Shown here piece by piece: positions 41,151 to 50,294 of a DNA stretch of 64,000 nt. Within the stretch, counting starts at the first letter, position 1. Each line of letters starts with the position of its first letter. Under the pieces are notes generated by a model. It made no database searches. It was not told the origin of the DNA and was given only the letters and a program-made list of their open reading frames with translations. The position numbers and the translations under genes are program-made. Source of the stretch: Paenibacillus_AA sp045062745 (GTDB taxonomy: Bacteria > Bacillota > Bacilli > Paenibacillales > NBRC-103111); assembly GCF_045062745.1 (NCBI RefSeq), contig NZ_JBJGED010000037.1, positions 5,679-69,678 on the forward strand, read 5' to 3'.

Positions 41151-42158
41151 ATGGTTGGAGGATGTGATGGACAGATGGACAGAACTACGGCTTGGAAGAA
41201 GCGAGATGGAACATCCACACCTTCAATAACAAGCACCGTTCAAGAGGGGTATCTGAAGAAGCTCCTGCGGGACATCAATAAAGAAAAAATGCTGTATGCC
41301 ATGCTGATCCCCGGTGTCTTATTTTTTCTCTTGTTCAAATATTTGCCCATGCTCGGCGTAGTCATCGCCTTTCAAGATTATCAGCCCTTCGCGGGGATCA
41401 TGAAAAGCCATTGGGTCGGCCTGCAGCACTTCGAGCGTTTCTTCTCGAATCCGGATTTCTGGAAGCTGTTCCGCAACACACTGGTGCTGGCCTTATACAA
41501 TTTGCTCTTTTTCTTCCCGCTGCCCATCATCTTAGCGCTTATGCTCAATGAGGTGCGGGCGGAATTTTTCAAAAGATCGGTGCAAACGATTATCTACATC
41601 CCGCACTTTATATCGTGGGTCGTCGTGGCGGGGCTGACGTATACCCTGTTTACGACCGAGGGCGGTGTCGTCAATGAAGCGCTGGCTTTCGTGGGAGCAA
41701 ATAAAATCAATTTCTTGCTCAGCAAGGATTGGTTCCGCTCGATGATCACGTCACAGGTGATCTGGAAAGAAACCGGCTGGGGGACGATCATTTTCCTAGC
41801 GGCACTGGCGGGCGTGGATCAGCAGCAATATGAAGCGGCCCGTATCGACGGAGCCAACCGTTGGCACCAGCTGTGGCATGTAACACTACCAGCCATTCGG
41901 GCGACAATCGTGCTTTTGCTGATTTTGAGGCTGGGCAGCTTTCTGGACACCGGCTTTGAACAAATCTTCCTGATGCTCAATTCCGGGAATCGGGATGTGG
42001 CGGAAGTATTCGATACGTACGTATATACGTCCGGTCTTGTCAATGCGCAGTTCAGCTACAGTACCGCCGTAGGGCTATTCAAATCTCTTGTGAGCCTGAT
42101 CCTGGTCATAGCCGCGAATCAACTGGCGAAGAAATTTGGCGAAGAGGGGGTTTATTAG
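41151..42158 (+). CDS. Sugar ABC transporter permease, LplB type
   Basis: 335 residues from ATG 41151 (GAGGG 9 bp upstream); an ATG at 41175 behind GGAGG is an alternative. Six membrane helices; KEKMLYAMLIPGVLFFLLFKYLPMLGVVIAFQDY is the typical LplB start (TM1), and the EAA loop is EAARIDGANRWHQLWHVTLPAI. It forms the channel with the next gene's product for sugars or oligosaccharides delivered by the binding lipoprotein. As usual for this class, no ATPase gene is present; a shared MsmX-type ATPase encoded elsewhere is expected. Two bases separate its stop from the next ATG. Confidence 0.92.
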   Translation: MVGGCDGQMDRTTAWKKRDGTSTPSITSTVQEGYLKKLLRDINKEKMLYAMLIPGVLFFLLFKYLPMLGVVIAFQDYQPFAGIMKSHWVGLQHFERFFSNPDFWKLFRNTLVLALYNLLFFFPLPIILALMLNEVRAEFFKRSVQTIIYIPHFISWVVVAGLTYTLFTTEGGVVNEALAFVGANKINFLLSKDWFRSMITSQVIWKETGWGTIIFLAALAGVDQQQYEAARIDGANRWHQLWHVTLPAIRATIVLLLILRLGSFLDTGFEQIFLMLNSGNRDVAEVFDTYVYTSGLVNAQFSYSTAVGLFKSLVSLILVIAANQLAKKFGEEGVY

Positions 42159-42159
42159 C

Positions 42160-43032
42160 ATGAGGCAGCGTACATGGGGCAGTAGAGCGTTCGACGCAGC
42201 CAATGGCCTGGTGCTGTTACTCGTAGCGGTCATTACCGTTCTGCCGTTCATCTTTGTCTTGTCGGGATCGCTTGTGTCGTCCGAGGAGCTGCTGGTCCGC
42301 AAAATCGTCCTCTTTCCTACCAAATTCTCGCTCGACGCCTATCGGTTTCTTTTTTCGACCAAAATCATTTCCAGCAGCTTAGGGATCACCGTGTTCATTA
42401 CCGTTGTAGGCACGCTGATCAATCTCGCGGTTACCACGCTGATGGCGTACCCTTTGGCGCGGAAAACGCTCCGCGGCCGGGGGAAAATCATGCTGATGAT
42501 CGTCATTACGATGCTCTTCAGCGGCGGGATGATTCCGACATACCTGGTCGTCAAAAACCTGGGGCTGCTGGATACGTACTGGTCTCTCTGGATTCCTTCG
42601 GCCATCAGCGCGTTTAATTTGATCTTGCTGAAAAACTTCTTCCAGCAGCTTCCCGACGGTCTGGAGGAATCGGCCAAAATCGACGGCTGCAACGATCTGC
42701 AGATATTGTACAAAATCGTGATTCCTTTATCCTTGCCGGCTATGGCCACGTTCGCGCTCTTCTATGCGGTAGGGCATTGGAACTCGTATTTTACCGCCAT
42801 TCTGTATTTGAACGATACGAAAATGTGGCCGATTCAGGTCTGGCTGCGGCAAATTGTGCTTCTGTCGTCAGGAGGCTTCACCGATGCCGGTACGGTGGCG
42901 GAAATGTCGGTCCCGCCTCAAAGCATCAAGTATGCGGTTATCGTAGTGGCGGCGGTCCCGATTCTGCTCTTGTATCCGTTCCTGCAGAAGCATTTCGCCA
43001 AAGGGGTTTTGCTCGGTTCGGTAAAAGGATAG
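42160..43032 (+). CDS. Sugar ABC transporter permease, YtcP/AraQ type
   Basis: The start is set at ATG 42160, behind GAGGGGG. 290 residues with six membrane helices: LVLLLVAVITVLPFIFVLSGSLVSSEEL is TM1 with the usual polar loop, MLFSGGMIPTYLVVKNLGLL is characteristic, and the EAA loop is EESAKIDGCNDLQILYKIVIPL. Partner of the LplB-type permease just upstream. The C-terminus ends FAKGVLLGSVKG, the standard end of the family. Confidence 0.93.
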   Translation: MRQRTWGSRAFDAANGLVLLLVAVITVLPFIFVLSGSLVSSEELLVRKIVLFPTKFSLDAYRFLFSTKIISSSLGITVFITVVGTLINLAVTTLMAYPLARKTLRGRGKIMLMIVITMLFSGGMIPTYLVVKNLGLLDTYWSLWIPSAISAFNLILLKNFFQQLPDGLEESAKIDGCNDLQILYKIVIPLSLPAMATFALFYAVGHWNSYFTAILYLNDTKMWPIQVWLRQIVLLSSGGFTDAGTVAEMSVPPQSIKYAVIVVAAVPILLLYPFLQKHFAKGVLLGSVKG

Positions 43033-43098
43033 AAGGCCAAGGGAGGGTTACGGTTTTCTGTCTTTCACATAATAACTCATATAAACGGAGGGTGTTGT

Positions 43099-44646
43099 AT
43101 GCAAAAAACGTTCAAAAAAAGGTTTGCCGTCATCTGCACGGCGGCCATGACCGCGTCCTTATTAGCCGCTTGCGGAGGAGAAACTCCCAGCAATAGCAGC
43201 GCGAGCCCGGAGGGCGGAGCGACAGCAACCGGAAGTCCGGCGCCAAAGCAAGTCAAATTCAGTATGATCTCGCCCTTCTATGGGCAACAGCCGCCGGCGA
43301 CGGATGATTCCAACCCCGCCTTCAAGTTGATTCAAGAACAAACGAACAGCAAGCTCGAGGTTACCTTCGTTCCCGGCTCCTCCTATAACGATAAGCTGAA
43401 CGTAACGATCGCTTCGGGCAATCTCCCTCAGGCCGTGGTGGTCCTCGATACCAAGAACTCGGCGATTATCAATGCGATTCGTGCCGGCGCTTTCTGGGAA
43501 ATCGGTCCGTACCTCAAGGATTTCCCCAACATCAAGAAGTATTGGAACGATAAGATCGCCAACAATATTTCCGTAGACGGCAAAATATACGGAATTTATC
43601 GGGACCGTCCGTTCGCACGCAAGGGCATCATCTTCCGTCAAGATTGGCTGGACAATCTAGGGCTGAAGCAGCCCAAAACGGTAGACGACTTCTACAACGT
43701 GGCGAAAGCCTTTACATTAAACGATCCGGATAAGAACGGCAAAAACGACACCTACGGGCTGTCCATGACGGACGATAACGTGATTAACGATGCGGGCGCT
43801 GTCCTCGTCACCGCGATGGGCGGGTTTAATCAGTGGGGCGTGCAGGACGGGAAGGTCATCCCGGATTTCATGACCAAAGAATATATGGACGCGCTCAAGC
43901 TGCTCAAAAAGATGTATGACGAAAAGCTGATCAATCAGGACTTCGGAGCCCTCAAAGGAACGAAGCTCCATGAAGCCATCAATCAGGGCAAAGCCGGCAT
44001 CTATTTGTCCAGCATCGACGACGCGACCAATAAGCACGCGGATTTGTACAAATTGAATCCGAACGCCAAGATCGATTTCGTGATCGGACTGGAAGGGCCG
44101 AAGGGAGTCAAGCTGCCCGCGAATTCCGGCTACTCCGGGGTGTTCATGTTCCCGAAATCCAGCGTCAAGACCGAAGCGGACCTCAAGGGAATCTTAGGTT
44201 ATTTCGAGAATACGCTGAAGGAAGATGTGCTGAAAACGTTCGCGTGGGGCGTGGAGGGCGTGCACTACAAAACGGAGAACGGCAATCCGGTGTTCACGAA
44301 CGAGCAGATGTTCACGAATCAGGTGGGCGATCTGGGGCAGCTGCGCATCGCTCCGTCCACCTTGGCCTGGCCGACGGAGTCCGATATGGCGAAGAAGGTG
44401 AAGAAGCTGTATAACGACGGGGTGGTTAATGCGGTACCAAGCGTCATTGAGCCGTTTCTGTCCCCGACGAAAACGCAGTTGGGAGCGGAGCTGGATAAAC
44501 TGGTCAACGATGCTCGCGTCAAATTTATCATGGGAGATATCGATGAAGCCGGCTTCGTCAAGGTAACGGAAGAGTGGCGTAAAAAAGGCGGCGACAAGAT
44601 GATTGAAGAATTTACGGCCGAATACAACAACGCCCAGAAAAAATAA
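43099..44646 (+). CDS. Oligosaccharide-binding lipoprotein of the ABC importer
   Basis: 515 residues, with the ATG 7 bp after CGGAGGG. Lipoprotein signal with lipobox SLLAAC at about 20-25, a Ser/Pro/Gly linker, then an LplA-type solute-binding fold with DDSNPAFKLIQEQTNSKLEV, DRPFARKGIIFRQDWLDNLG and LNDPDKNGKNDTYGLS. It captures the sugar outside the cell and delivers it to the two upstream permeases; the cytoplasmic glycosidase at 39028 presumably hydrolyses it. A long stem-loop (44656-44705) follows the stop. Confidence 0.9.
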   Translation: MQKTFKKRFAVICTAAMTASLLAACGGETPSNSSASPEGGATATGSPAPKQVKFSMISPFYGQQPPATDDSNPAFKLIQEQTNSKLEVTFVPGSSYNDKLNVTIASGNLPQAVVVLDTKNSAIINAIRAGAFWEIGPYLKDFPNIKKYWNDKIANNISVDGKIYGIYRDRPFARKGIIFRQDWLDNLGLKQPKTVDDFYNVAKAFTLNDPDKNGKNDTYGLSMTDDNVINDAGAVLVTAMGGFNQWGVQDGKVIPDFMTKEYMDALKLLKKMYDEKLINQDFGALKGTKLHEAINQGKAGIYLSSIDDATNKHADLYKLNPNAKIDFVIGLEGPKGVKLPANSGYSGVFMFPKSSVKTEADLKGILGYFENTLKEDVLKTFAWGVEGVHYKTENGNPVFTNEQMFTNQVGDLGQLRIAPSTLAWPTESDMAKKVKKLYNDGVVNAVPSVIEPFLSPTKTQLGAELDKLVNDARVKFIMGDIDEAGFVKVTEEWRKKGGDKMIEEFTAEYNNAQKK

Positions 44647-44655
44647 AGCCTGCCG

Positions 44656-44705
44656 ATTTGCGGCGCCTCCTTCCTGGAATGTAAAGGAAGAAGGTGCCGC
44701 AAATC
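44656..44705 (+). terminator. Long stem-loop after the binding-protein gene
   Basis: ATTTGCGGCGCC and TCCTTCC pair with GGAAG-AAGG and TGCCGCAAAT across an 11-base loop. The stem is strong but no T run follows, so it may stabilise the abundant binding-protein mRNA as much as end it. Confidence 0.55.
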
Positions 44706-44795
44706 TTGACATTCCCGAGTAGTTGCAGGTACAAGTAAGGAAACGATGAACACGGTCGAGCCGGGGTTTGTACTCGATCAGCGGAGGCTTATCTT

Positions 44796-47060
44796 ATGAA
44801 ATTGCGCCCGTGGACATTTTTAACCAAGCTCATCTGGTTCACCCTTCTCCTAGGAACGTTTCCGGTTATGGTGCTGGGCGTATTTTCCTATTATCGGGCA
44901 TCCGATGCAGTGCAGACCAAGGTCTATGAGAGCAATCAACAGATGCTGCAGCAGTCGGAATCCCAGATCGAGCAGCTGCTGCGCTTAATTGATTACTCCG
45001 CTATTCAATATATGAATCAGCCGGCTGTGATCAATGCTCTCAGAGGGGAGCTGAAGGGGACGGACGGATACGTTCAATCGGTGCAGAACCTGCTCGCCTT
45101 AATGATTAAGCTTCAGAGCAACGAGCTCGGCACGATGAGCATGGAATTGATCAGTCTGGACTACCAATGGTCCATCGGCGCTACCGGCTTGTCGACGCTG
45201 GATGCCCAGGCTATGGAACGATACGCGGAATGGGTGAAGAATCCCAGCACGTCCTTCTGGTCCACGAGTTCGACGAGTATCCAGCTGATTAAGAAAATTC
45301 CCGCCTATTCCGCCAATCCGACCGGACTGCTGATCATGACGATCCCGATTTATGAGGTTAATAAGCTGATCGGCAAGGCTACCGCAATGGGAAATGTCCT
45401 GGTGCTGGACCAGAATCAGGTTGTATTTGCCGGCAATGAAGGCGGCCTTCTGGGCAAACCGTTTCGCGAGCTGTCCATCGGTCGAAGCGCGTCCTTTTCC
45501 GAGGCGGAGATGGGCTTTTACACGGCCCATTCGGAGCGGGAGCGCGTAGGGATTAGTTATAGGAGGTCGGTCTATAACGGGTGGATCTATTTGTCGGTGG
45601 TGTCGATCGATGAACTGAGTAAGGAATCCCAGGCTATCGGGTGGTTTACCGTTTACATTTGTATCGGGATTTTAGTGATCGCCCTTCTGTTTGCTTATTT
45701 GGGTTCCAGGAAAATGTATAAACCCATCCGGAGATTGTATGAGGTGGTTTTGAATTCGCCTGAAACGGTCGGCACGGATAGGGGCCGCGATGAATTTGAA
45801 TTTTTGAACGAGCGGTTTAGCGGCTTGCTGCAGCGGGAGTCGCGACTGCTGCAGGAGGCTCAGGGGCAATCCCGCCAAATGGGGGAGTATTTTGTCTTCA
45901 AGCTGTTCCAGAGCGATATGGCGAAGCAGGAGATCCAGGAGAAGCTGGCGATCTTCGGGTACCCGACGACCTGGAGCCATATGTGCGTCATGACGATCCA
46001 GATCGATACCTTGATGGGCACTCGCTTCGAAGAGCAGGACCGCGATCTGCTGCTGTTCGCCATCCATAACATCGTGGCCGAGCTGATTGCGATGGAGCAA
46101 AGACTGCTCCCGGTCGTGATGGGGGATTCCCAGGTTACCTTGCTCGGGGGGACCGAAACCGACGCCCAGCGGTTCAAGACCCTTCTCGACTCGACGGCCC
46201 ATCGAATTATGCAGATGATCCGCCAGTATCTGGAATTGAAAGTGAGCATTGGGTTCAGCCGCGTGTTTAGTGACATTAAACAAATCCGTCCCGCCTATCG
46301 AGAAGCGTTGGAGGCACTCAAGTACCGGATGAAGCTCGGAGACGAGTCCATCCTCTTCATCGAAGATGTGCAGCCGGAGCAAAGCGTGCAGCTGAACTAT
46401 CCCGATGCGATCGAGCGGCAGCTGCTCGACGCCTTGAAGCTCGCGGATCGGGAACAGGCCACCCGGTTCTTGAATCAATTCATTGCTGCGATTTCGGCAG
46501 ACGAGCGAACCCATGAGGATCTGTTCATGTCCTTTGTGCGCCTACTCATGCAGATTCTTCAGGCTGTTAAGGGTGCCGGTGTTGCGCCTCATCAGGTGTT
46601 TGCCGACGAGCAATCGCTGTTTACGCAGCTCTTTCAATTGAAAACGGTGAAAGAAGTGGAACAGTGGTTCCTGAATGTGGTCCTGTCCCCGTTCCTGCAG
46701 CATCTGGAGCACAAGCAGGAGCAGCAGTATCAAAGCATTTCCAGCCAGATCATTCATATGATCGAGACTGGGTTCGATACCGATCTTACGCTGGAGATGT
46801 GCGCCCGCCGTATGAATTACAGTCCGAATTACTTGACCAAAGTGTTCCGGAAGGAAACCGGCGTCAATTTCAGCGACTACTTATCGGACTATCGCATGAC
46901 AATGGCCAAACGCTGGTTGGTGGAGACCGATATGAAAGTCTCCGAGATTGCGGAAAAGCTGAAGTATACTTCGCCCGCGAATTTCATTCGCTCCTTCCGC
47001 AAGCTGGAGGGAACGACGCCGGGTCAATACAGGGAGAACTATTGGAACAAGCCGTCTTAG
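44796..47060 (+). CDS. Membrane-anchored AraC-family regulator of the carbohydrate locus
   Basis: 754 residues. TM1 about 13-33, an extracellular sensor domain (about 34-280, SASEKML-like helices and SIGATGLSTLD), TM2 about 285-305, HAMP-like linker (KMYKPIRRLYEVV), a cytoplasmic region, and two AraC helix-turn-helix motifs in the last 100 residues (LEMCARRMNYSPNYLTKVFR and SEIAEKLKYTSPANFIRSFR). It most likely senses the imported sugar or the loaded binding protein outside and activates the upstream genes, perhaps through the duplicated leader elements. Same class as the regulator at 12844-15195 but clearly a different protein. Confidence 0.87.
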   Translation: MKLRPWTFLTKLIWFTLLLGTFPVMVLGVFSYYRASDAVQTKVYESNQQMLQQSESQIEQLLRLIDYSAIQYMNQPAVINALRGELKGTDGYVQSVQNLLALMIKLQSNELGTMSMELISLDYQWSIGATGLSTLDAQAMERYAEWVKNPSTSFWSTSSTSIQLIKKIPAYSANPTGLLIMTIPIYEVNKLIGKATAMGNVLVLDQNQVVFAGNEGGLLGKPFRELSIGRSASFSEAEMGFYTAHSERERVGISYRRSVYNGWIYLSVVSIDELSKESQAIGWFTVYICIGILVIALLFAYLGSRKMYKPIRRLYEVVLNSPETVGTDRGRDEFEFLNERFSGLLQRESRLLQEAQGQSRQMGEYFVFKLFQSDMAKQEIQEKLAIFGYPTTWSHMCVMTIQIDTLMGTRFEEQDRDLLLFAIHNIVAELIAMEQRLLPVVMGDSQVTLLGGTETDAQRFKTLLDSTAHRIMQMIRQYLELKVSIGFSRVFSDIKQIRPAYREALEALKYRMKLGDESILFIEDVQPEQSVQLNYPDAIERQLLDALKLADREQATRFLNQFIAAISADERTHEDLFMSFVRLLMQILQAVKGAGVAPHQVFADEQSLFTQLFQLKTVKEVEQWFLNVVLSPFLQHLEHKQEQQYQSISSQIIHMIETGFDTDLTLEMCARRMNYSPNYLTKVFRKETGVNFSDYLSDYRMTMAKRWLVETDMKVSEIAEKLKYTSPANFIRSFRKLEGTTPGQYRENYWNKPS

Positions 47061-47080
47061 GCGGCGGAGCATTCATGGAG

Positions 47081-47106
47081 AGACACCGAGCAGGTGTCTT
47101 TTGCTT
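47081..47106 (+). terminator. Terminator after the AraC regulator
   Basis: AGACACC-GAGCA-GGTGTCT hairpin followed by TTTGCTTT. Confidence 0.75.
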
Positions 47107-47195
47107 TGTATGGGTAATGGTTCGCGTGAAGCCTGTTGCTATTTCTCCGGCGCATCCACTTAAACGGATGGAGGAATCTGCAACGTTACGTAGCG

Positions 47196-47404
47196 TGTGG
47201 ATAAATGTTATCCACAGGGGGTGTGGATATTGTGTATAAACGCGGCAATCCCCCTGTAGTCGACACATTGTTAAGCTTTTGCAAATGGGATATGTTTTTC
47301 AGCCGTGTTTGTGGATACTGTGGATGGTTGTGTGGAAAGGTGCTGATCCATAGTCCAGCCCGTCCCTTCAGCTATGCACGGCCGGTGGATAAGGTTGTGG
47401 ATAA
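47196..47404. promoter_or_regulatory. Cluster of DnaA boxes
   Basis: Three perfect boxes (TTATCCACA or its complement TGTGGATAA) lie at 47196-47204, 47208-47216 and 47396-47404; the first two are inverted with 3 bp between. One-mismatch boxes are at 47222-47230 (TGTGGATAT), 47231-47239 (TGTGTATAA), 47310-47318 (TGTGGATAC) and 47384-47392 (GGTGGATAA). Weaker ones are at 47319-47327 and 47331-47339. Eight of these nine run in the same orientation. There is no dnaA or dnaN nearby, so this is not the usual oriC; it resembles the regulatory DnaA-box clusters that titrate DnaA. Confidence 0.85.
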
Positions 47405-47520
47405 TAAAGCCATGGTTTCGTGATAGAAAAGGGAAAATGCGGATAATCTAACAGGAACATGAACTGTCCCTGGAAGCGGATTCGTTGGGGTGGGCTGTAG
47501 GCGGGAGGTTGAATGCACCT

Positions 47521-49977
47521 ATGAAGCTCAAACAGATGCAGCGGGGTACTTTGCTGGTAGTCGTATTTTCCCTTCTTGCCTGGGGGACGATCGGGATTGC
47601 GGATGCGTCATCGACCCCGTCCGCATGGGAGCTCCGGGCCCGCAAGCAAATGCTGCTGCTCGTTCCCGAGCTGGATTACTCGCTGTTGGAGGCGGTTGAT
47701 CAGGATCCGGCGTTATTCCCGAACATGCACCGGCTGCTGCAATCTGGGGGCGTGGGGGCGGTCTCGGCGCGTACGCTCGGGAATGGTGTCGAGGATCTAT
47801 ACGCCTCGCTCGGCGCTGGAGCGCCTGCCGGCAGCGACAAAGGCGCGTACGGACTGAATCGCAACGAAGAGAAGGCCGGAGTGCGGGCGGATCGCTTGTA
47901 TGCGCGCCTTCGGGGAGTGGAGGGTTCGGGGGAGGAGGAAGTCATCGTACCCGAGTTTGCCCGGACGGAGCGGGTGACGGGGCGGCTGGGCTTCGCAGCT
48001 GTGCCTGGGCTGCTAGGAGAATCGCTGGAGCGGGCGCAATCGGCCCGGTTCTTGTATGGCAACGCGGATACGGATAGCCGTTCCCGCTACGCGGCGCTTG
48101 TCCTATCGGACCGGATGGGCCGTGTGGAGCATGGGAATGTTGGTTCGGAGGTTCTCGTCCCGGCTGCGGATTGGCCTTTCGGCGTGCGCATGGACGGCAC
48201 GAAGCTAGCGGCCTGGTGGAGGGTCGCTCCGGCGGATGCGGTCGTGGCGATTGAGTGGGGCGATTGGAGCCGGCTCGAGGCCGAGCGTCTCCAGTTAACC
48301 GAGGCGCGCTATGAGGAGCAAAAGCTTGTCGTTTGGCGGGAGCTGGATGCATTTGTCGGGGAAATTGTGGAGCATTCGGCCAGTGGGGAAGGGCTGTGGA
48401 TCATGTCGGCCGGCAAAGTTAACGGGGTGAAGCAACCCGGAACGCTGCTGCCGCTTCTCTATTACGAGCTGGGGATGAATAGCGGGCTTTTGGAGTCCAC
48501 CTCTACCCGCCGGCCGGGAATTGTGACTTTGTATGATGTGTCCGCTTCACTGCTCAGCCGTTACGGTATGGGGATTCCTCCAGAGATGCTGGGGCGGCCG
48601 CTTGAGGTGGCGGAGGCAAGCGATGGGGCATGGCTGACGCTGCGGCAGGAGCTTCGCGGCATTCGCAGCGTGTACGTGCTGCGTCCGCAGCTGCTGCTGC
48701 CTTTTGCGGGTTATGAGGCGATCGTGCTGCTCGCCTCGCTGCTGCTGGCCGTCTGGACGCCGCGGGAGGGAGGACGGCGGCTGAAGGGACTGCTGTGCCT
48801 GCTGCTCTTGTCGCTCCTCGCGGCTCCTCTTGCGATGCTTGTGCTCGGCTGGGCGGTGCACGTGCGCCTGCTGGAGCCGTCTGTGCTTGTCGCTGCGTTC
48901 TTCGCGCTTGTGGCAATTGGCAGCTTAGCCGGTGCGCGGTATCCGCTTCGGGCGGCCGTCGTTCTGGCCGCCCTGACGGCGGCAGCGCTGCTGGTGGATG
49001 GCCTGACGGGCGCGGAGGGCATGAAGCGCTCCTTGCTCGGCTACGATCCTGTCGTAGGCGCGCGGTTTTATGGGATGGGCAACGAGTATATGGGCGTGTT
49101 GCTCGGGGCGACTGTGCTGGCCGTGTCGGCCGGCCTGCAGTTATTGAGCGCCGCCGCGCGTAGGGCACCGGCCTCGGCCTTGCCGGCGCCGGCGGGCTCG
49201 CCCGGCGCGCCGAGCGCGAGCGCGGCGACGCCCGAGGCGTCGCAGGCGCTGCCGCAACCGCTCGCCCCGCGAGCGGTTGCGGCCCGCCTGTGGCGCGAGC
49301 GTCGCGCGAGCCGCGTCGCGGCGGCGGCGGCCGTGGTCGCGTACGCCGGCGTCGCGCTCTATCTCGCGGCGCCGGCGCTGGGCTCGGAGGCCGGCGGGGC
49401 GATCGCCGGCGCCGTCGCCTTCGGCCATGCGCTCCGCCGCTCGCTGCCGCGCCTGCTGCGCCCGTCGCCCGCGGGCCCCGCGCTCCGCGCCGCATCCCGC
49501 GCTCGGCGGCTGCGCCGCCCCGCGCCCGGCCGCGCCTGGCTGCGCTCAGCGCTCCTGACGGCGTCGCTCGTCGCCCTAGCCCTGATCGGGCTGTGGTTGC
49601 TGAACGCCGTCATGCCGCCCCCTGCGGGCCGGGCGAGCCATATCGGCAACGCCATGGAGTGGCTGCGCACGGGACGCTTCGACCTGATCGAAGCGATGAT
49701 CAGTCGCAAGCTGCGCATGAACCTGCACCTGCTCGGCGTCTCTGCGTGGAGCAAGGTGCTGCTCGCCGGGCTGCTGGTCATGCTGGCCGCCGTATTGAGG
49801 CCGCGCGAGAAGGAGAGATGGCGGAGCAGCCATCCCTACTTAATGGACGGCTGCTCCGCCATTACGATCGGGGCAATCGCAGCGCTAGTCCTTAACGATT
49901 CGGGAATCGTAGCCGGCGGGACGATGATCATCTACGCCGCCATCCCGCTGCTGCTGCTGAAGCTTCAGGACGAGTAG
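47521..49977 (+). CDS. Large membrane protein with alkaline-phosphatase-like ectodomain
   Basis: The start is set at ATG 47521 (MKLKQMQRGTLL), 12 bp after GGGAGG. 818 residues: signal peptide/TM1, then about 370 extracytoplasmic residues that look like a degenerate phosphatase/sulfatase fold (LLLVPELDYSLLEAVDQDP, MHRLLQSGGVGAVSART, PGIVTLYDVSASLLSRYG). About ten membrane helices follow, with the conserved-looking loop SLLGYDPVVGARFYGMGNEY. Residues about 540-700 contain a very GC-rich Ala/Pro/Arg-rich insertion. Relatives exist in Firmicutes as uncharacterised proteins. The function is unknown; an envelope role is likely from topology. Confidence 0.75.
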   Translation: MKLKQMQRGTLLVVVFSLLAWGTIGIADASSTPSAWELRARKQMLLLVPELDYSLLEAVDQDPALFPNMHRLLQSGGVGAVSARTLGNGVEDLYASLGAGAPAGSDKGAYGLNRNEEKAGVRADRLYARLRGVEGSGEEEVIVPEFARTERVTGRLGFAAVPGLLGESLERAQSARFLYGNADTDSRSRYAALVLSDRMGRVEHGNVGSEVLVPAADWPFGVRMDGTKLAAWWRVAPADAVVAIEWGDWSRLEAERLQLTEARYEEQKLVVWRELDAFVGEIVEHSASGEGLWIMSAGKVNGVKQPGTLLPLLYYELGMNSGLLESTSTRRPGIVTLYDVSASLLSRYGMGIPPEMLGRPLEVAEASDGAWLTLRQELRGIRSVYVLRPQLLLPFAGYEAIVLLASLLLAVWTPREGGRRLKGLLCLLLLSLLAAPLAMLVLGWAVHVRLLEPSVLVAAFFALVAIGSLAGARYPLRAAVVLAALTAAALLVDGLTGAEGMKRSLLGYDPVVGARFYGMGNEYMGVLLGATVLAVSAGLQLLSAAARRAPASALPAPAGSPGAPSASAATPEASQALPQPLAPRAVAARLWRERRASRVAAAAAVVAYAGVALYLAAPALGSEAGGAIAGAVAFGHALRRSLPRLLRPSPAGPALRAASRARRLRRPAPGRAWLRSALLTASLVALALIGLWLLNAVMPPPAGRASHIGNAMEWLRTGRFDLIEAMISRKLRMNLHLLGVSAWSKVLLAGLLVMLAAVLRPREKERWRSSHPYLMDGCSAITIGAIAALVLNDSGIVAGGTMIIYAAIPLLLLKLQDE

Positions 49978-50001
49978 CCGTCACCAGGCCCAGTAAACGG
50001 C

Positions 50002-50074
50002 AAAACCTACCGTTACCTCGCAAAAGTGCTCCTCTTCTCAGGTCCACTTCGGCGAAACAAACGGTAGGTTTTTC
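50002..50074 (+). terminator. Long-loop terminator after the membrane protein
   Basis: AAAACCTACCGTT (50002-50014) and AACGGTAGGTTTT (50060-50072) are perfect complements around a 45-base loop, with a terminal T run. The pairing ends in T/A runs on both sides, so it may also serve the convergent ABC-F gene. Confidence 0.65.
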
Positions 50075-50085
50075 AATTCATGATC

Positions 50086-50264
50086 TTTTTTCATCTATGG
50101 CCTTAGACATCAGCATTCCAATGCCAATAGATGAAAAATTTGCAGTTATTCATTAAATACGATCCCGAATATAGCCTCTCAGAGCGAATAAAGGAAATTT
50201 TTTCATCTATTTACCTTGAATCCGCTCTGAATCACAAATTAGATGAAATATTGTCATCTATTTC
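50086..50264. repeat. TTTTTCATCTAT inverted-repeat cluster
   Basis: The motif TCATCTAT (or ATAGATGA) recurs five times: TTTTTTCATCTATGG (50086-50100), ATAGATGAAAAA (50127-50138), TTTTTTCATCTAT (50198-50210), TTAGATGAAATA (50239-50250) and TCATCTATTTCG (about 50254-50265). The first four form two inverted pairs with loops of about 26 and 28 bases. Around the second pair an outer inverted repeat TCAGAGCG (50179-50186)/CGCTCTGA (50223-50230) is nested. The region is AT-rich and non-coding between two convergent genes. Confidence 0.7.
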
Positions 50265-50294
50265 GCCCCCGCCACCACCACCGAGCCAGCCCCA

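Noticed and set aside
47196..47404. DnaA-box cluster as the chromosomal origin oriC
   Set aside because: No dnaA, dnaN or other origin genes are adjacent and no clear AT-rich unwinding region is seen, so I report it as a regulatory cluster only.
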